DNA of 5,132 nucleotides from JAZNQN01 sp045656005 (GCA_045656005.1 JAZOQG010000006.1:1-5132), one strand, 5' to 3'; counted from the stretch's first letter, positions 1 to 5,042 are shown. A program made the numbers and translations. Notes: generated from the letters alone by a model not told the origin.

Positions 1-1
1 T

Positions 2-622
2 GGAAAGAGAATGGGCGGGGATAAAAATAAACTTCTGCTTTCGGTTGGAAACAAAAAGGTTATTGAAAGAACACTTGAAAGATTTCAGAAAGCAAAAATT
101 ATTGATGCCATAATAGTTGTTACGGCTGACGAGGAAATAAAAAGCATTTCAAAAAACTTTCCGAAGGTTATGAAAACAGTTTCGGGAGGAGACACAAGGC
201 AGAAATCAGTTTATGAAGGCATTATGGCGGCAGAAGGTTATGACTTGGTTGCGGTGCATGACGGGGCAAGGTGTCTGGTTTCCGAAGAGATTATTGAAAA
301 TGCCATCAAGGTTGCCGAAGAAAAAGGCGCTTGTGTACCTTGTGCAGATATTGTTGATACGCTTAAAGAAGTTTCGGATGAATTTATTTGCGGCGGTGTT
401 GACAGGGAAAAAGTTAAGGCTATTCAGACCCCGCAATGCTTCAGGCGTGACCTTCTTATTGAGGCTTACAAAAATGCAGACGGCAAAGAAACAGATGAAA
501 GTTCACTTGTTTTAAAAATAGCAAAGGTGAATATATGCCCTGGTGAGAGAGAAAACATAAAGGTTACAACAAAATTTGATTTGATTTTGGCAAAAGCTAT
601 ACTTGAAAGCGGGGATTTTTAA
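2..622 (+). CDS. ispD: IspD, 2-C-methyl-D-erythritol 4-phosphate cytidylyltransferase (5' partial)
   Basis: Cytosolic MEP-pathway enzyme that joins CTP and 2-C-methyl-D-erythritol 4-phosphate to give CDP-methylerythritol. The reading frame is open to the window edge. The ATG at 11 is not the start: the codons before it read G-K-R, completing the family's nucleotide-binding signature GxGxRMG, so roughly a dozen or more N-terminal residues lie upstream. The Arg before that Met and the Lys of NKLLL align with the catalytic Arg20 and Lys27 of E. coli IspD. Further family motifs, counting the Met at 11 as residue 1, are GGDTRQKSV (59-67), VHDGAR (82-87), IQTPQCF, TDESSLV and a C-terminal ENIKVTTKFDL. 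The usual Pro after DGAR is Cys here (codon 272-274). The stop codon touches the ispF start, so the two genes are almost certainly translated from one mRNA. The assignment is secure. Confidence 0.95.
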   Translation, partial: GKRMGGDKNKLLLSVGNKKVIERTLERFQKAKIIDAIIVVTADEEIKSISKNFPKVMKTVSGGDTRQKSVYEGIMAAEGYDLVAVHDGARCLVSEEIIENAIKVAEEKGACVPCADIVDTLKEVSDEFICGGVDREKVKAIQTPQCFRRDLLIEAYKNADGKETDESSLVLKIAKVNICPGERENIKVTTKFDLILAKAILESGDF

Positions 623-1096
623 ATGCGTATAGGAATAGGGCATGATGCTCACAGACTTGAAAAGGGCAGAAAGTTAATACTTGGCGGTGTTGAAATCCCT
701 TATGAAATGGGGCTTTCAGGTGTGTCGGATGCGGATGTTTTAGTTCATGCAATTATTGATGCTTTGCTGGGTGCGGCGGCACTTGGGGACATCGGGATGC
801 ATTTTCCGCCATCTGATGATACTTACAAGGATATTGACAGCATGATTTTACTGAAAAAAGTATGCGACATTCTTCAGGAAAACGGATACGAAATCGGAAA
901 TATTGATTCTACCATTGTTGCGCAAAGACCAAAAATGGCATCATTTATTCCTCTTATGAGGGAGAAAATTGCAAAGGTGTGCGGCATAGAAAAAGAAGAC
1001 GTGAGCGTTAAAGCCACAACAACTGAGAAAATGGGTTATGAGGGCAGAGGCGAAGGGATTTCCGCTCACGCAGTATGTCTTTTAAATAATAAATAA
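623..1096 (+). CDS. ispF: IspF, 2-C-methyl-D-erythritol 2,4-cyclodiphosphate synthase
   Basis: Cytosolic MEP-pathway enzyme, a homotrimer in known members, that cyclises CDP-methylerythritol 2-phosphate to the 2,4-cyclodiphosphate with release of CMP. The 157-residue length is normal. Visible signatures are GHDAHRL at 6-12 (metal ligands Asp8 and His10), the third metal ligand His42 in a DADVLVHAIIDALLGAAALGD-type block (36-56), DIGMHFP (56-62), AQRPKM (100-105), and KATTTEKMGYEGRGEG (130-145), which contains the nucleotide-binding threonines. The first ATG after the ispD stop is used, with zero intergenic bases and no separate strong ribosome-binding site, suggesting translational coupling. 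Oddity: the His that normally starts the HSD(A/G)D motif is Val34 (GVSDAD). The metal ligands are intact, so I expect an active enzyme. The intermediate enzyme IspE is not encoded here. Confidence 0.97.
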   Translation: MRIGIGHDAHRLEKGRKLILGGVEIPYEMGLSGVSDADVLVHAIIDALLGAAALGDIGMHFPPSDDTYKDIDSMILLKKVCDILQENGYEIGNIDSTIVAQRPKMASFIPLMREKIAKVCGIEKEDVSVKATTTEKMGYEGRGEGISAHAVCLLNNK

Positions 1097-1099
1097 AAT

Positions 1100-1120
1100 C
1101 TCACGGTGTGAGGGAAAGGG
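1100..1120 (+). promoter_or_regulatory. pgi translation-initiation region: small hairpin plus Shine-Dalgarno
   Basis: The 31-base ispF-pgi gap contains a perfect 5-bp hairpin, CTCAC-GGT-GTGAG (1100-1112), followed at once by a purine run whose AAAGGG (1115-1120) lies 7 bases before the pgi ATG at 1128. This spacing supports the chosen start. A second AGGAA (1123-1127) directly abuts the ATG and is too close to act as the ribosome-binding site. The hairpin is too short, and has no T-run, to be a terminator, so pgi is probably read on from ispDF. Any effect of the hairpin on translation is only a possibility. Confidence 0.5.
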
Positions 1121-1127
1121 TCAGGAA

Positions 1128-2471
1128 ATGACAAAATTATCATTCAGTTACAAAAATGCTCTCTCATTTATGAGCGAAGAAGAAATTTTTAATTTACAGA
1201 AAAGTGTGTTATCAGCACATGATGCCATTCATACAAAAAGTGGAGCAGGAAGTGATTTTACAGGTTGGGTAGACCTTCCACAAAACTACGACAAAGAAGA
1301 ATTTAAAAGAATTAAAGCTGCTGCTAAAAGAATAAGAGAAAATTCCGAGGTTTTGGTGGTTATCGGCATCGGCGGTTCATACCTTGGTGCAAAAGCGGCA
1401 ATTGATATGCTCGGTACATCGTTTTACAATGACAAAAGTGCTGCAAAGCGTGGAGGTCCGCAGATTTATTTTGCAGGAAATTCAATAAGCTCCACATACC
1501 TCGCTGAACTTCTTGAAATTGTAGAAGACAAAGAAATTTCAGTAAACGTTATTTCAAAATCAGGAACTACCACAGAGCCTGCAATAGCATTTCGTGCTTT
1601 TAAAGAGCTTATGGAGAAAAAGTACGGGGAAGACGCCAAAAACAGAATTTTTGCAACAACTGACAAGGCAAGAGGTGCGCTTTTCACCATGTCAAAAGAG
1701 GAAGGCTATGAAACATTTGTAATTCCCGATGACGTCGGAGGAAGATACTCCGTTTTAACAGCAGTAGGTCTTTTGCCGATTGCAGTTATGGGTGCTGACA
1801 TTGATGCACTTATGCAGGGTGCAGTTGATGCCATGAAACTTTACGACAATAAAAATCTTATGGAAAACGACTGCTATCTTTATGCGGCGGTAAGAAATGC
1901 TTTATATGCAAAGGGATACACAACCGAAATTTTAGTAAACTACGAAAGCAATCTCCATTATTTCGGAGAATGGTGGAAACAGCTTTATGGTGAGAGTGAA
2001 GGAAAAGACAAAAAGGGTATTTTCCCTGCAGCGGTTGATTTTTCAACAGACCTTCACTCCATGGGACAGTACATTCAAGACGGCAGACGTAACCTTTTTG
2101 AAACTGTTATTTCAGTAAAAAATCCTCAAAAGGATATAAAAATTATAAGCGACGAAAAAGACCTTGACGGACTTAACTATCTCTCAGGAAAAGGTGTGGA
2201 CTATGTAAATCAAAAGGCTTTCCTCGGAACAGTACTCGCTCACTGTGACGGCGGTGTTCCAAACCTTTTGCTCGAAGTTGATGCCCTTTCGGAATATTGT
2301 CTTGGCAACATGGTTTATTTCTTTGAAAAAGCATGCGGCATAAGCGGTTACATTTTAGGGGTTAACCCATTTAATCAGCCGGGGGTTGAAGCCTACAAGA
2401 AAAACATGTTTGCACTCCTTGGTAAAAAAGGATATGAAGAGCTTTCGAAATCACTTTCTGAAAGACTTTAA
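1128..2471 (+). CDS. pgi: Glucose-6-phosphate isomerase
   Basis: Interconverts glucose 6-phosphate and fructose 6-phosphate in the cytosol, for glycolysis and gluconeogenesis. The 447 residues match the short Bacillus/Clostridium type (about 450), not the roughly 550-residue E. coli type. The first SIS domain carries VIGIGGSYLGA (78-88) and the phosphate-binding SKSGTTTEP (143-151). Both PROSITE-style family signatures are visible: GGRYSVLTAVG (204-214) and GYILGVNPFNQPGVEAYK (407-424). Likely catalytic residues, by alignment to the Geobacillus enzyme, are Glu289 in YGESEGK, His310 in STDLHSMGQ and Lys424 at the end of the second signature. No truncation or frameshift is seen. It follows ispF after 31 bases and has a good ribosome-binding site. 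No clear intrinsic terminator follows: only a weak AT-rich fold (CTAAA/TTTAG, 2482-2500) precedes the next promoter. The assignment is secure. Confidence 0.98.
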   Translation: MTKLSFSYKNALSFMSEEEIFNLQKSVLSAHDAIHTKSGAGSDFTGWVDLPQNYDKEEFKRIKAAAKRIRENSEVLVVIGIGGSYLGAKAAIDMLGTSFYNDKSAAKRGGPQIYFAGNSISSTYLAELLEIVEDKEISVNVISKSGTTTEPAIAFRAFKELMEKKYGEDAKNRIFATTDKARGALFTMSKEEGYETFVIPDDVGGRYSVLTAVGLLPIAVMGADIDALMQGAVDAMKLYDNKNLMENDCYLYAAVRNALYAKGYTTEILVNYESNLHYFGEWWKQLYGESEGKDKKGIFPAAVDFSTDLHSMGQYIQDGRRNLFETVISVKNPQKDIKIISDEKDLDGLNYLSGKGVDYVNQKAFLGTVLAHCDGGVPNLLLEVDALSEYCLGNMVYFFEKACGISGYILGVNPFNQPGVEAYKKNMFALLGKKGYEELSKSLSERL

Positions 2472-2500
2472 AAAAAATTTACTAAATTTTGCAATTTTAG

Positions 2501-2529
2501 TTGAAATTATTTTCAATATATAGTATGAT
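2501..2529 (+). promoter_or_regulatory. Sigma-A type promoter for the P-loop gene (and probably thrC)
   Basis: A -35 box TTGAAA (2501-2506) and a -10 box TATGAT (2524-2529) are separated by exactly 17 bases. Each has one mismatch to consensus, in an AT-rich background. Transcription would start near 2535-2538, leaving a leader of about 50 bases before the ATG at 2585. The -35 box is also the left half of a perfect inverted repeat, TTGAAA-TTAT-TTTCAA (2501-2516), which could be an operator or simply chance in AT-rich DNA. Confidence 0.8.
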
Positions 2530-2538
2530 ATATATAAG

Positions 2539-2554
2539 GCATATGGATATATGC
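2539..2554 (+). repeat. Short inverted repeat in the 5' leader of the P-loop gene
   Basis: GCATAT-GGAT-ATATGC is a perfect 6-bp inverted repeat with a 4-base loop, lying at the predicted 5' end of the transcript just after the start site. It could form a small 5' hairpin or be a protein-binding site. It is short and AT-rich, so chance is a fair explanation. Confidence 0.3.
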
Positions 2555-2566
2555 ACAACCAAAACT

Positions 2567-2574
2567 GAAGGGAG
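2567..2574 (+). promoter_or_regulatory. Shine-Dalgarno site deciding the P-loop gene start
   Basis: GAAGGGAG lies 10 bases before the ATG at 2585. A closer ATG at 2575 overlaps the end of this purine run and is followed by only four sense codons before a stop (MHLDD), so 2585 is the start of the real gene. The GxxGxGKT motif begins only six residues after this Met, which also fits. Confidence 0.6.
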
Positions 2575-2584
2575 ATGCATTTAG

Positions 2585-2995
2585 ATGATTAAAGTTATTG
2601 TTGGTGAAAAGGGTAGCGGTAAAACAAAGGCTATGCTGGACGGAGTTTCGGCTGCTTTGGCAAAAGACCACGGCTCGGTTGTGTTTATCAACAACAACAA
2701 GCGCCATGTTCTCGATTTAAACTACAAAATAAGAATGATTGACACATCGGAGTTCGAAATTACTTCTTTTGATGAGCTTTACGGACTTTTGTGCGGTGTT
2801 GTTTCTCAGGATTATGATACAACAGATATCTTTGTTGATTCTATTACAAAAATTGCCGATGGCAGTGATGAAGATATAGCTTCATATCTTGACAAGGTTG
2901 CAGCTTTGGCTGACAAGCATAACATAAACGTTTTAATGACTTTAAGCAAAAGTCCCGCTGACATAGGCGAAGGAATTAAAAAATATACCATCTAA
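2585..2995 (+). CDS. Small P-loop NTPase-like protein of unknown function
   Basis: The protein has 136 residues. A Walker A motif GEKGSGKT (7-14) directly follows a short hydrophobic strand (IKVIV, 2-6). A likely Walker B strand, DIFVDS (81-86, Asp85), and a later strand NINVLMTLS follow, so the order is that of a minimal nucleotide-binding fold. No transmembrane segment, signal peptide or added domain is visible. The sequence resembles small conserved ATP-binding proteins of Clostridia that databases often call 'twitching motility protein PilT'. That name is probably inherited from the P-loop alone: the protein is far shorter than PilT, and no pilus genes are nearby. It has its own strong promoter and lies 54 bases upstream of thrC, with which it is probably co-transcribed. 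This placement gives no clear functional link. Real gene: very likely. Biochemical role: unknown. Confidence 0.88.
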   Translation: MIKVIVGEKGSGKTKAMLDGVSAALAKDHGSVVFINNNKRHVLDLNYKIRMIDTSEFEITSFDELYGLLCGVVSQDYDTTDIFVDSITKIADGSDEDIASYLDKVAALADKHNINVLMTLSKSPADIGEGIKKYTI

Positions 2996-3002
2996 AAAAG
3001 GT

Positions 3003-3030
3003 TGTCGCTCCCGCAAAAGCGGGAGCGATA
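3003..3030 (+). terminator. Perfect GC-rich hairpin between the P-loop gene and thrC (no U-tract; terminator function doubtful)
   Basis: TCGCTCCCGC-AAAA-GCGGGAGCGA (3005-3028) is a perfect 10-bp stem with a 4-base loop, extended to 12 bp by a G-U and a T-A pair. It begins 7 bases after the P-loop stop codon and ends 8 bases before the thrC Shine-Dalgarno. On the plus strand the bases after it (CTAATATTGGG) contain no T-run, so it is not a canonical intrinsic terminator there. An A-run lies on its 5' side, giving a T-run on the minus strand after a 5-base gap, but no minus-strand gene needs it. Likely roles are partial termination, mRNA end protection or processing that separates the two genes' expression. 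Confidence 0.5.
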
Positions 3031-3038
3031 CTAATATT

Positions 3039-3043
3039 GGGAG
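3039..3043 (+). promoter_or_regulatory. Shine-Dalgarno site of thrC
   Basis: GGGAG lies 6 bases before the ATG at 3050, an optimal spacing that fixes the thrC start. It is only 8 bases from the preceding hairpin and outside its stem, so it should be accessible. No separate promoter, T-box or peptide leader for threonine control is visible in the 54-base gap. Confidence 0.6.
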
Positions 3044-3049
3044 TTTAAA

Positions 3050-4537
3050 ATGAATTATTACAGTACACGAAATAAAGATATAAAGGTTTCGGCGGCAGGG
3101 GCAATTGTTAAAGGCTTGGCACCTGACGGCGGTCTTTTTGTGCCTGAGTGTTTTCCGCCTGTATCAGAAAGTGAAATTTCAGCCCTTTCCCAGAAAAGTT
3201 ATAACGAAAGAGCAGAATATATCCTTAGAAAGTTTTTGACGGATTTTACAGATGAAGAAATCAAAAACTGTGTTGATAGCGCATATACTGCAGAAAAATT
3301 CGGAAGTGAGGAAATTGCACCTCTTTACAAGATGGGAGATGCTCATATTCTTGAGCTTTGGCACGGGCCTACATGTGCTCTTAAAGATATGGCACTTCAG
3401 ATTTTACCTCATCTTTTAACAAAATCCTCTGAAAAGCTCGGTAACAAAAACGAAATCGCTATTTTGGTTGCAACAAGCGGTGACACAGGGAAAGCTGCAC
3501 TTGAGGGATTTTGCGATGTAAAAGGTACAAAAATTGCAGTTTTCTATCCTAAAGACGGCGTAAGCCAAATTCAGAAATTGCAAATGGTTACCCAAAAAGG
3601 TGAAAATGTTGCGGTTTTTGCAGTAGAAGGCAATTTTGACGATGCACAAAACGGTGTAAAAAGAATTTTTACAAGCGATGAAATGAACAAAAAACTGGCA
3701 GACGGCGGAGTTTCACTCTCATCTGCAAACTCTATAAACTGGGGCAGACTTCTTCCGCAGATTGTTTACTATTTCTCTGCTTATGCTGACCTTCTTAAAA
3801 CTGAGGAGATTGAATTAGGAGAAAAAATAAACATTGTTGTTCCCACAGGAAATTTCGGAAACATTTTAGCGGCTTACTATGCTTTTAAAATGGGACTTCC
3901 CGTTAACAAGTTTATTTGCGCTTCAAACAGCAACAATGTTCTTACTGAATTTATTGATACTGGCGTTTACGATAAAAACAGAGAGTTTAAAGTAACAGTT
4001 TCACCTTCAATGGATATTCTTATTTCAAGCAATCTTGAAAGATTTTTGTTTGACATTTGCGGCAAAGACGAAGAAAAAATCAATGGCTTTATGGAAAGTC
4101 TTAAAGAGAGCGGAAAATATGATGTTGGTGAAAAAATTCTTTCTGACATCAAGGAGATTATGATAGGTAAATGCTGTAGCGAAGAAGATACTCTCGCTAC
4201 AATTAAAAATGTGTTTGATAAGTATTCTTATGTTGCCGACACTCATACGGCGGTTGCGATTTATGCTTATGAGGAATACAAAAAGGAAAGCGGTGACAAC
4301 ACCAAAACTGTTATCGCATCTACTGCAAGCCCATATAAATTCAGCCCGAGTGTTCTTTCTGCCATTGAGGGAGAAAAAGAATATAAGGATGAGTTTGAGG
4401 TTATAAAAGCACTTTATGGTATTTCAAAAATGCAGGTGCCTGCATCTTTATCCGAGCTTTGCAAAAAGGAAGTAAGATTTACAAAAAGCTGCAAGCCACT
4501 TAAAATGGAAGATACCGTGCTTGAATTTTTAAGATAA
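3050..4537 (+). CDS. thrC: Threonine synthase (PLP-dependent)
   Basis: Last enzyme of threonine biosynthesis: converts O-phosphohomoserine and water to threonine and phosphate in the cytosol, using pyridoxal 5'-phosphate. The 495 residues fit the long class of ThrC with its own N-terminal domain. That domain opens with YYSTRNKDIKVSAAGAIVKG and then LAPDGGLFVPE (23-33). The PLP Schiff-base lysine is Lys112 in HGPTCALKD (105-113). Further PLP-fold motifs are ATSGDTGKAA (141-150), SANSINWGR (225-233), the phosphate-cup PTGNFGN (265-271), SPSMDILISSNLER (318-331), DTHTAV (397-402) and STASPYKF (424-431). No frameshift or missing catalytic residue is seen. Other thr-pathway genes (hom, thrB) are not in the window. 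Transcription probably comes from the promoter at 2501, through or past the hairpin at 3003-3030, and ends at the palindrome from 4545. Confidence 0.97.
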   Translation: MNYYSTRNKDIKVSAAGAIVKGLAPDGGLFVPECFPPVSESEISALSQKSYNERAEYILRKFLTDFTDEEIKNCVDSAYTAEKFGSEEIAPLYKMGDAHILELWHGPTCALKDMALQILPHLLTKSSEKLGNKNEIAILVATSGDTGKAALEGFCDVKGTKIAVFYPKDGVSQIQKLQMVTQKGENVAVFAVEGNFDDAQNGVKRIFTSDEMNKKLADGGVSLSSANSINWGRLLPQIVYYFSAYADLLKTEEIELGEKINIVVPTGNFGNILAAYYAFKMGLPVNKFICASNSNNVLTEFIDTGVYDKNREFKVTVSPSMDILISSNLERFLFDICGKDEEKINGFMESLKESGKYDVGEKILSDIKEIMIGKCCSEEDTLATIKNVFDKYSYVADTHTAVAIYAYEEYKKESGDNTKTVIASTASPYKFSPSVLSAIEGEKEYKDEFEVIKALYGISKMQVPASLSELCKKEVRFTKSCKPLKMEDTVLEFLR

Positions 4538-4544
4538 TTATGTA

Positions 4545-4583
4545 TTGGGTTGTAAAAAATATTTACCATTTTTTACAACCCAA
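4545..4583. terminator. Long perfect palindrome between convergent genes; probable bidirectional 3'-end hairpin
   Basis: TTGGGTTGTAAAAAAT (4545-4560) and its exact reverse complement (4568-4583) form a 16-bp perfect stem around the 7-base loop ATTTACC. It starts 7 bases after the thrC stop and lies 17 bases from the stop of the convergent gene at 4601, the classic place for a shared terminator. It is unusual: the A and T runs are inside the stem near the loop and the GC pairs are at the base, so no U-tract follows the stem on either strand. It may act as a 3'-end stabilising hairpin or a non-canonical terminator. Confidence 0.6.
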
Positions 4584-4600
4584 ATGCAAGATAAACCTAA

Positions 4601-4771
4601 TTATTTCTGTGTGAAAGTAGCACAGTCTGTTTTTACACCGTCACATGTCTGACAAGTTGAAACATGGATTTTTGCAGCCTGGCATCCGCAGTCCAAGGAA
4701 TTGTAATAACATTCCTTAACGTCGCATTTTACGCCGCTTAAGTTCTGGTTTGTTTTTTCAGGTTTATTCAT
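4601..4771 (-). CDS. DUF1540-like Cys-rich small protein
   Basis: A 56-residue protein read from the ATG at 4771-4769 to the TAA at 4603-4601. It begins MNKPEKTNQNLSGVKCD and contains seven cysteines spaced C16-x4-C21-x6-C28-x-C30-x9-C40-x2-C43-x6-C50. The core, with VKCDVKECYYN near the start and a C-terminal DCATF, matches what I know of DUF1540, a short Cys-rich family common in Firmicutes, especially spore-forming Clostridia. Its function is not established. The Cys pairs suggest metal binding or disulfides (inference). No signal peptide or membrane segment is present. An AGGGAT ribosome-binding site (minus strand, 4780-4775) lies 3-5 bases before the ATG at suitable core spacing. It is convergent with thrC and shares the palindrome at 4545-4583. 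A promoter was not clearly found in the AT-rich upstream DNA. Confidence 0.85.
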   Translation of the reverse strand: MNKPEKTNQNLSGVKCDVKECYYNSLDCGCQAAKIHVSTCQTCDGVKTDCATFTQK

Positions 4772-4807
4772 AATATCCCTTGCCTTTCTGCCTGCATTTC
4801 TTGATAT

Positions 4808-4838
4808 AACACTATGCCGCAGGCGGGGGCAGAGTGTT
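4808..4838. repeat. GC-rich imperfect hairpin upstream of the DUF1540-like gene
   Basis: AACACT (4808-4813) pairs with AGTGTT (4833-4838), and TGCC (4815-4818) with GGCA (4828-4831), with one A/G mismatch between them. That gives a 10-bp stem around a GC-rich 9-base loop in otherwise AT-rich DNA. It lies 37 bases upstream of the minus-strand start codon, so it could be in that gene's 5' leader. It could equally be a weak 3'-end structure for plus-strand transcription. No known riboswitch is recognised. Confidence 0.4.
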
Positions 4839-4876
4839 TATGATTATTTTGTATTAAAAAAAGTTTTTTATTCATT

Positions 4877-5000
4877 TGCTTAAGCACACGGGAGTTGCAC
4901 CTATATGGTTTTAAAAGGAAAACTTTCAATAATACTGCAGAAAATCCTGCAAATTTTTAAGTTTAAGGCACATGGGGTTCAATTCCCGTGTGCTTAAGCA
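4877..5000 (+). ncRNA. 124-base element with 21-base inverted ends: candidate structured RNA or MITE-like repeat
   Basis: The left arm (4877-4897) and right arm (4980-5000) are reverse complements over 21 bases except for one position, which is a G-U pair if transcribed from the plus strand. Inside, small hairpins are possible: GTTTT/AAAAC (4908-4912 with 4919-4923), TGCAG/CTGCA (4936-4940 with 4947-4951) and AAACTT/AAGTTT (4920-4925 with 4959-4964) enclosing the second. A second copy of the left-arm sequence, TTAAGGCACATGGG (4963-4976), can pair with the right arm instead. No protein is encoded. A hairpin with a T-run (5012-5040) follows 12 bases later, which suggests a plus-strand transcript; its promoter is not clear. 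The alternative is a MITE, but no target-site duplication is evident. It matches no RNA family I can name; retron and tmRNA do not fit. Confidence 0.45.
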
Positions 5001-5011
5001 GTTACGTTAAT

Positions 5012-5040
5012 ATCCGAACCCGTTTTTTGGCGGATTTTTT
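5012..5040 (+). terminator. Intrinsic-terminator-like hairpin with T-run after the 124-base element
   Basis: ATCCG (5012-5016) pairs with CGGAT (5031-5035); two further C-G pairs (5019-5020 with 5029-5030) are possible across a 2-base bulge, around an 8-base loop. A run of six T (5035-5040) follows. The stem is short, so strength is uncertain. Orientation fits plus-strand transcription of the element ending at 5000. On the minus strand there is no T-run after the stem, so it is not a good terminator for the minus-strand reading frame ending at 5043. Confidence 0.55.
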
Positions 5041-5042
5041 CG

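Noticed and set aside
11..13. ATG at 11 as the ispD start codon
   Set aside because: The upstream codons G-K-R complete the conserved nucleotide-binding motif, including the catalytic Arg, so the gene begins outside the window.
1466..2046. Minus-strand open frames of 62-74 codons inside pgi
   Set aside because: They lie wholly within a well-conserved gene and have no recognisable domains; they are antisense shadows.
2472..2500. Intrinsic terminator after pgi
   Set aside because: Only a weak CTAAA/TTTAG fold with a T-T mismatch is present, with no GC-rich stem followed by a T-run.
2575..2592. Five-codon ORF (MHLDD) overlapping the P-loop gene start
   Set aside because: Its ATG overlaps the Shine-Dalgarno purine run, so it cannot be efficiently initiated; most likely chance.
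2513..2707. Minus-strand 64-codon open frame across the promoter and start of the P-loop gene
   Set aside because: It covers a strong plus-strand promoter and a recognisable Walker A gene, and the translation has no family features.
2996..3049. T-box or threonine attenuator controlling thrC
   Set aside because: The gap is only 54 bases, with no T-box sequence, no leader peptide and no U-tract terminator.
3179..4246. Minus-strand open frames of 61-77 codons inside thrC
   Set aside because: They are antisense to conserved ThrC motifs and show no independent ribosome-binding site or family signature.
4768..4797. Nine-codon minus-strand ORF (MQAERQGIL) whose TGA overlaps the DUF1540-like start
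   Set aside because: The overlap resembles translational coupling, but the mini-ORF has no good ribosome-binding site and the downstream gene has its own; most likely chance.
4877..5000. tmRNA, SRP RNA or a genuine tRNA
   Set aside because: The conserved tmRNA 5' and 3' ends and the SRP apical loop are absent, and a tRNA would need D and anticodon arms that are not seen.
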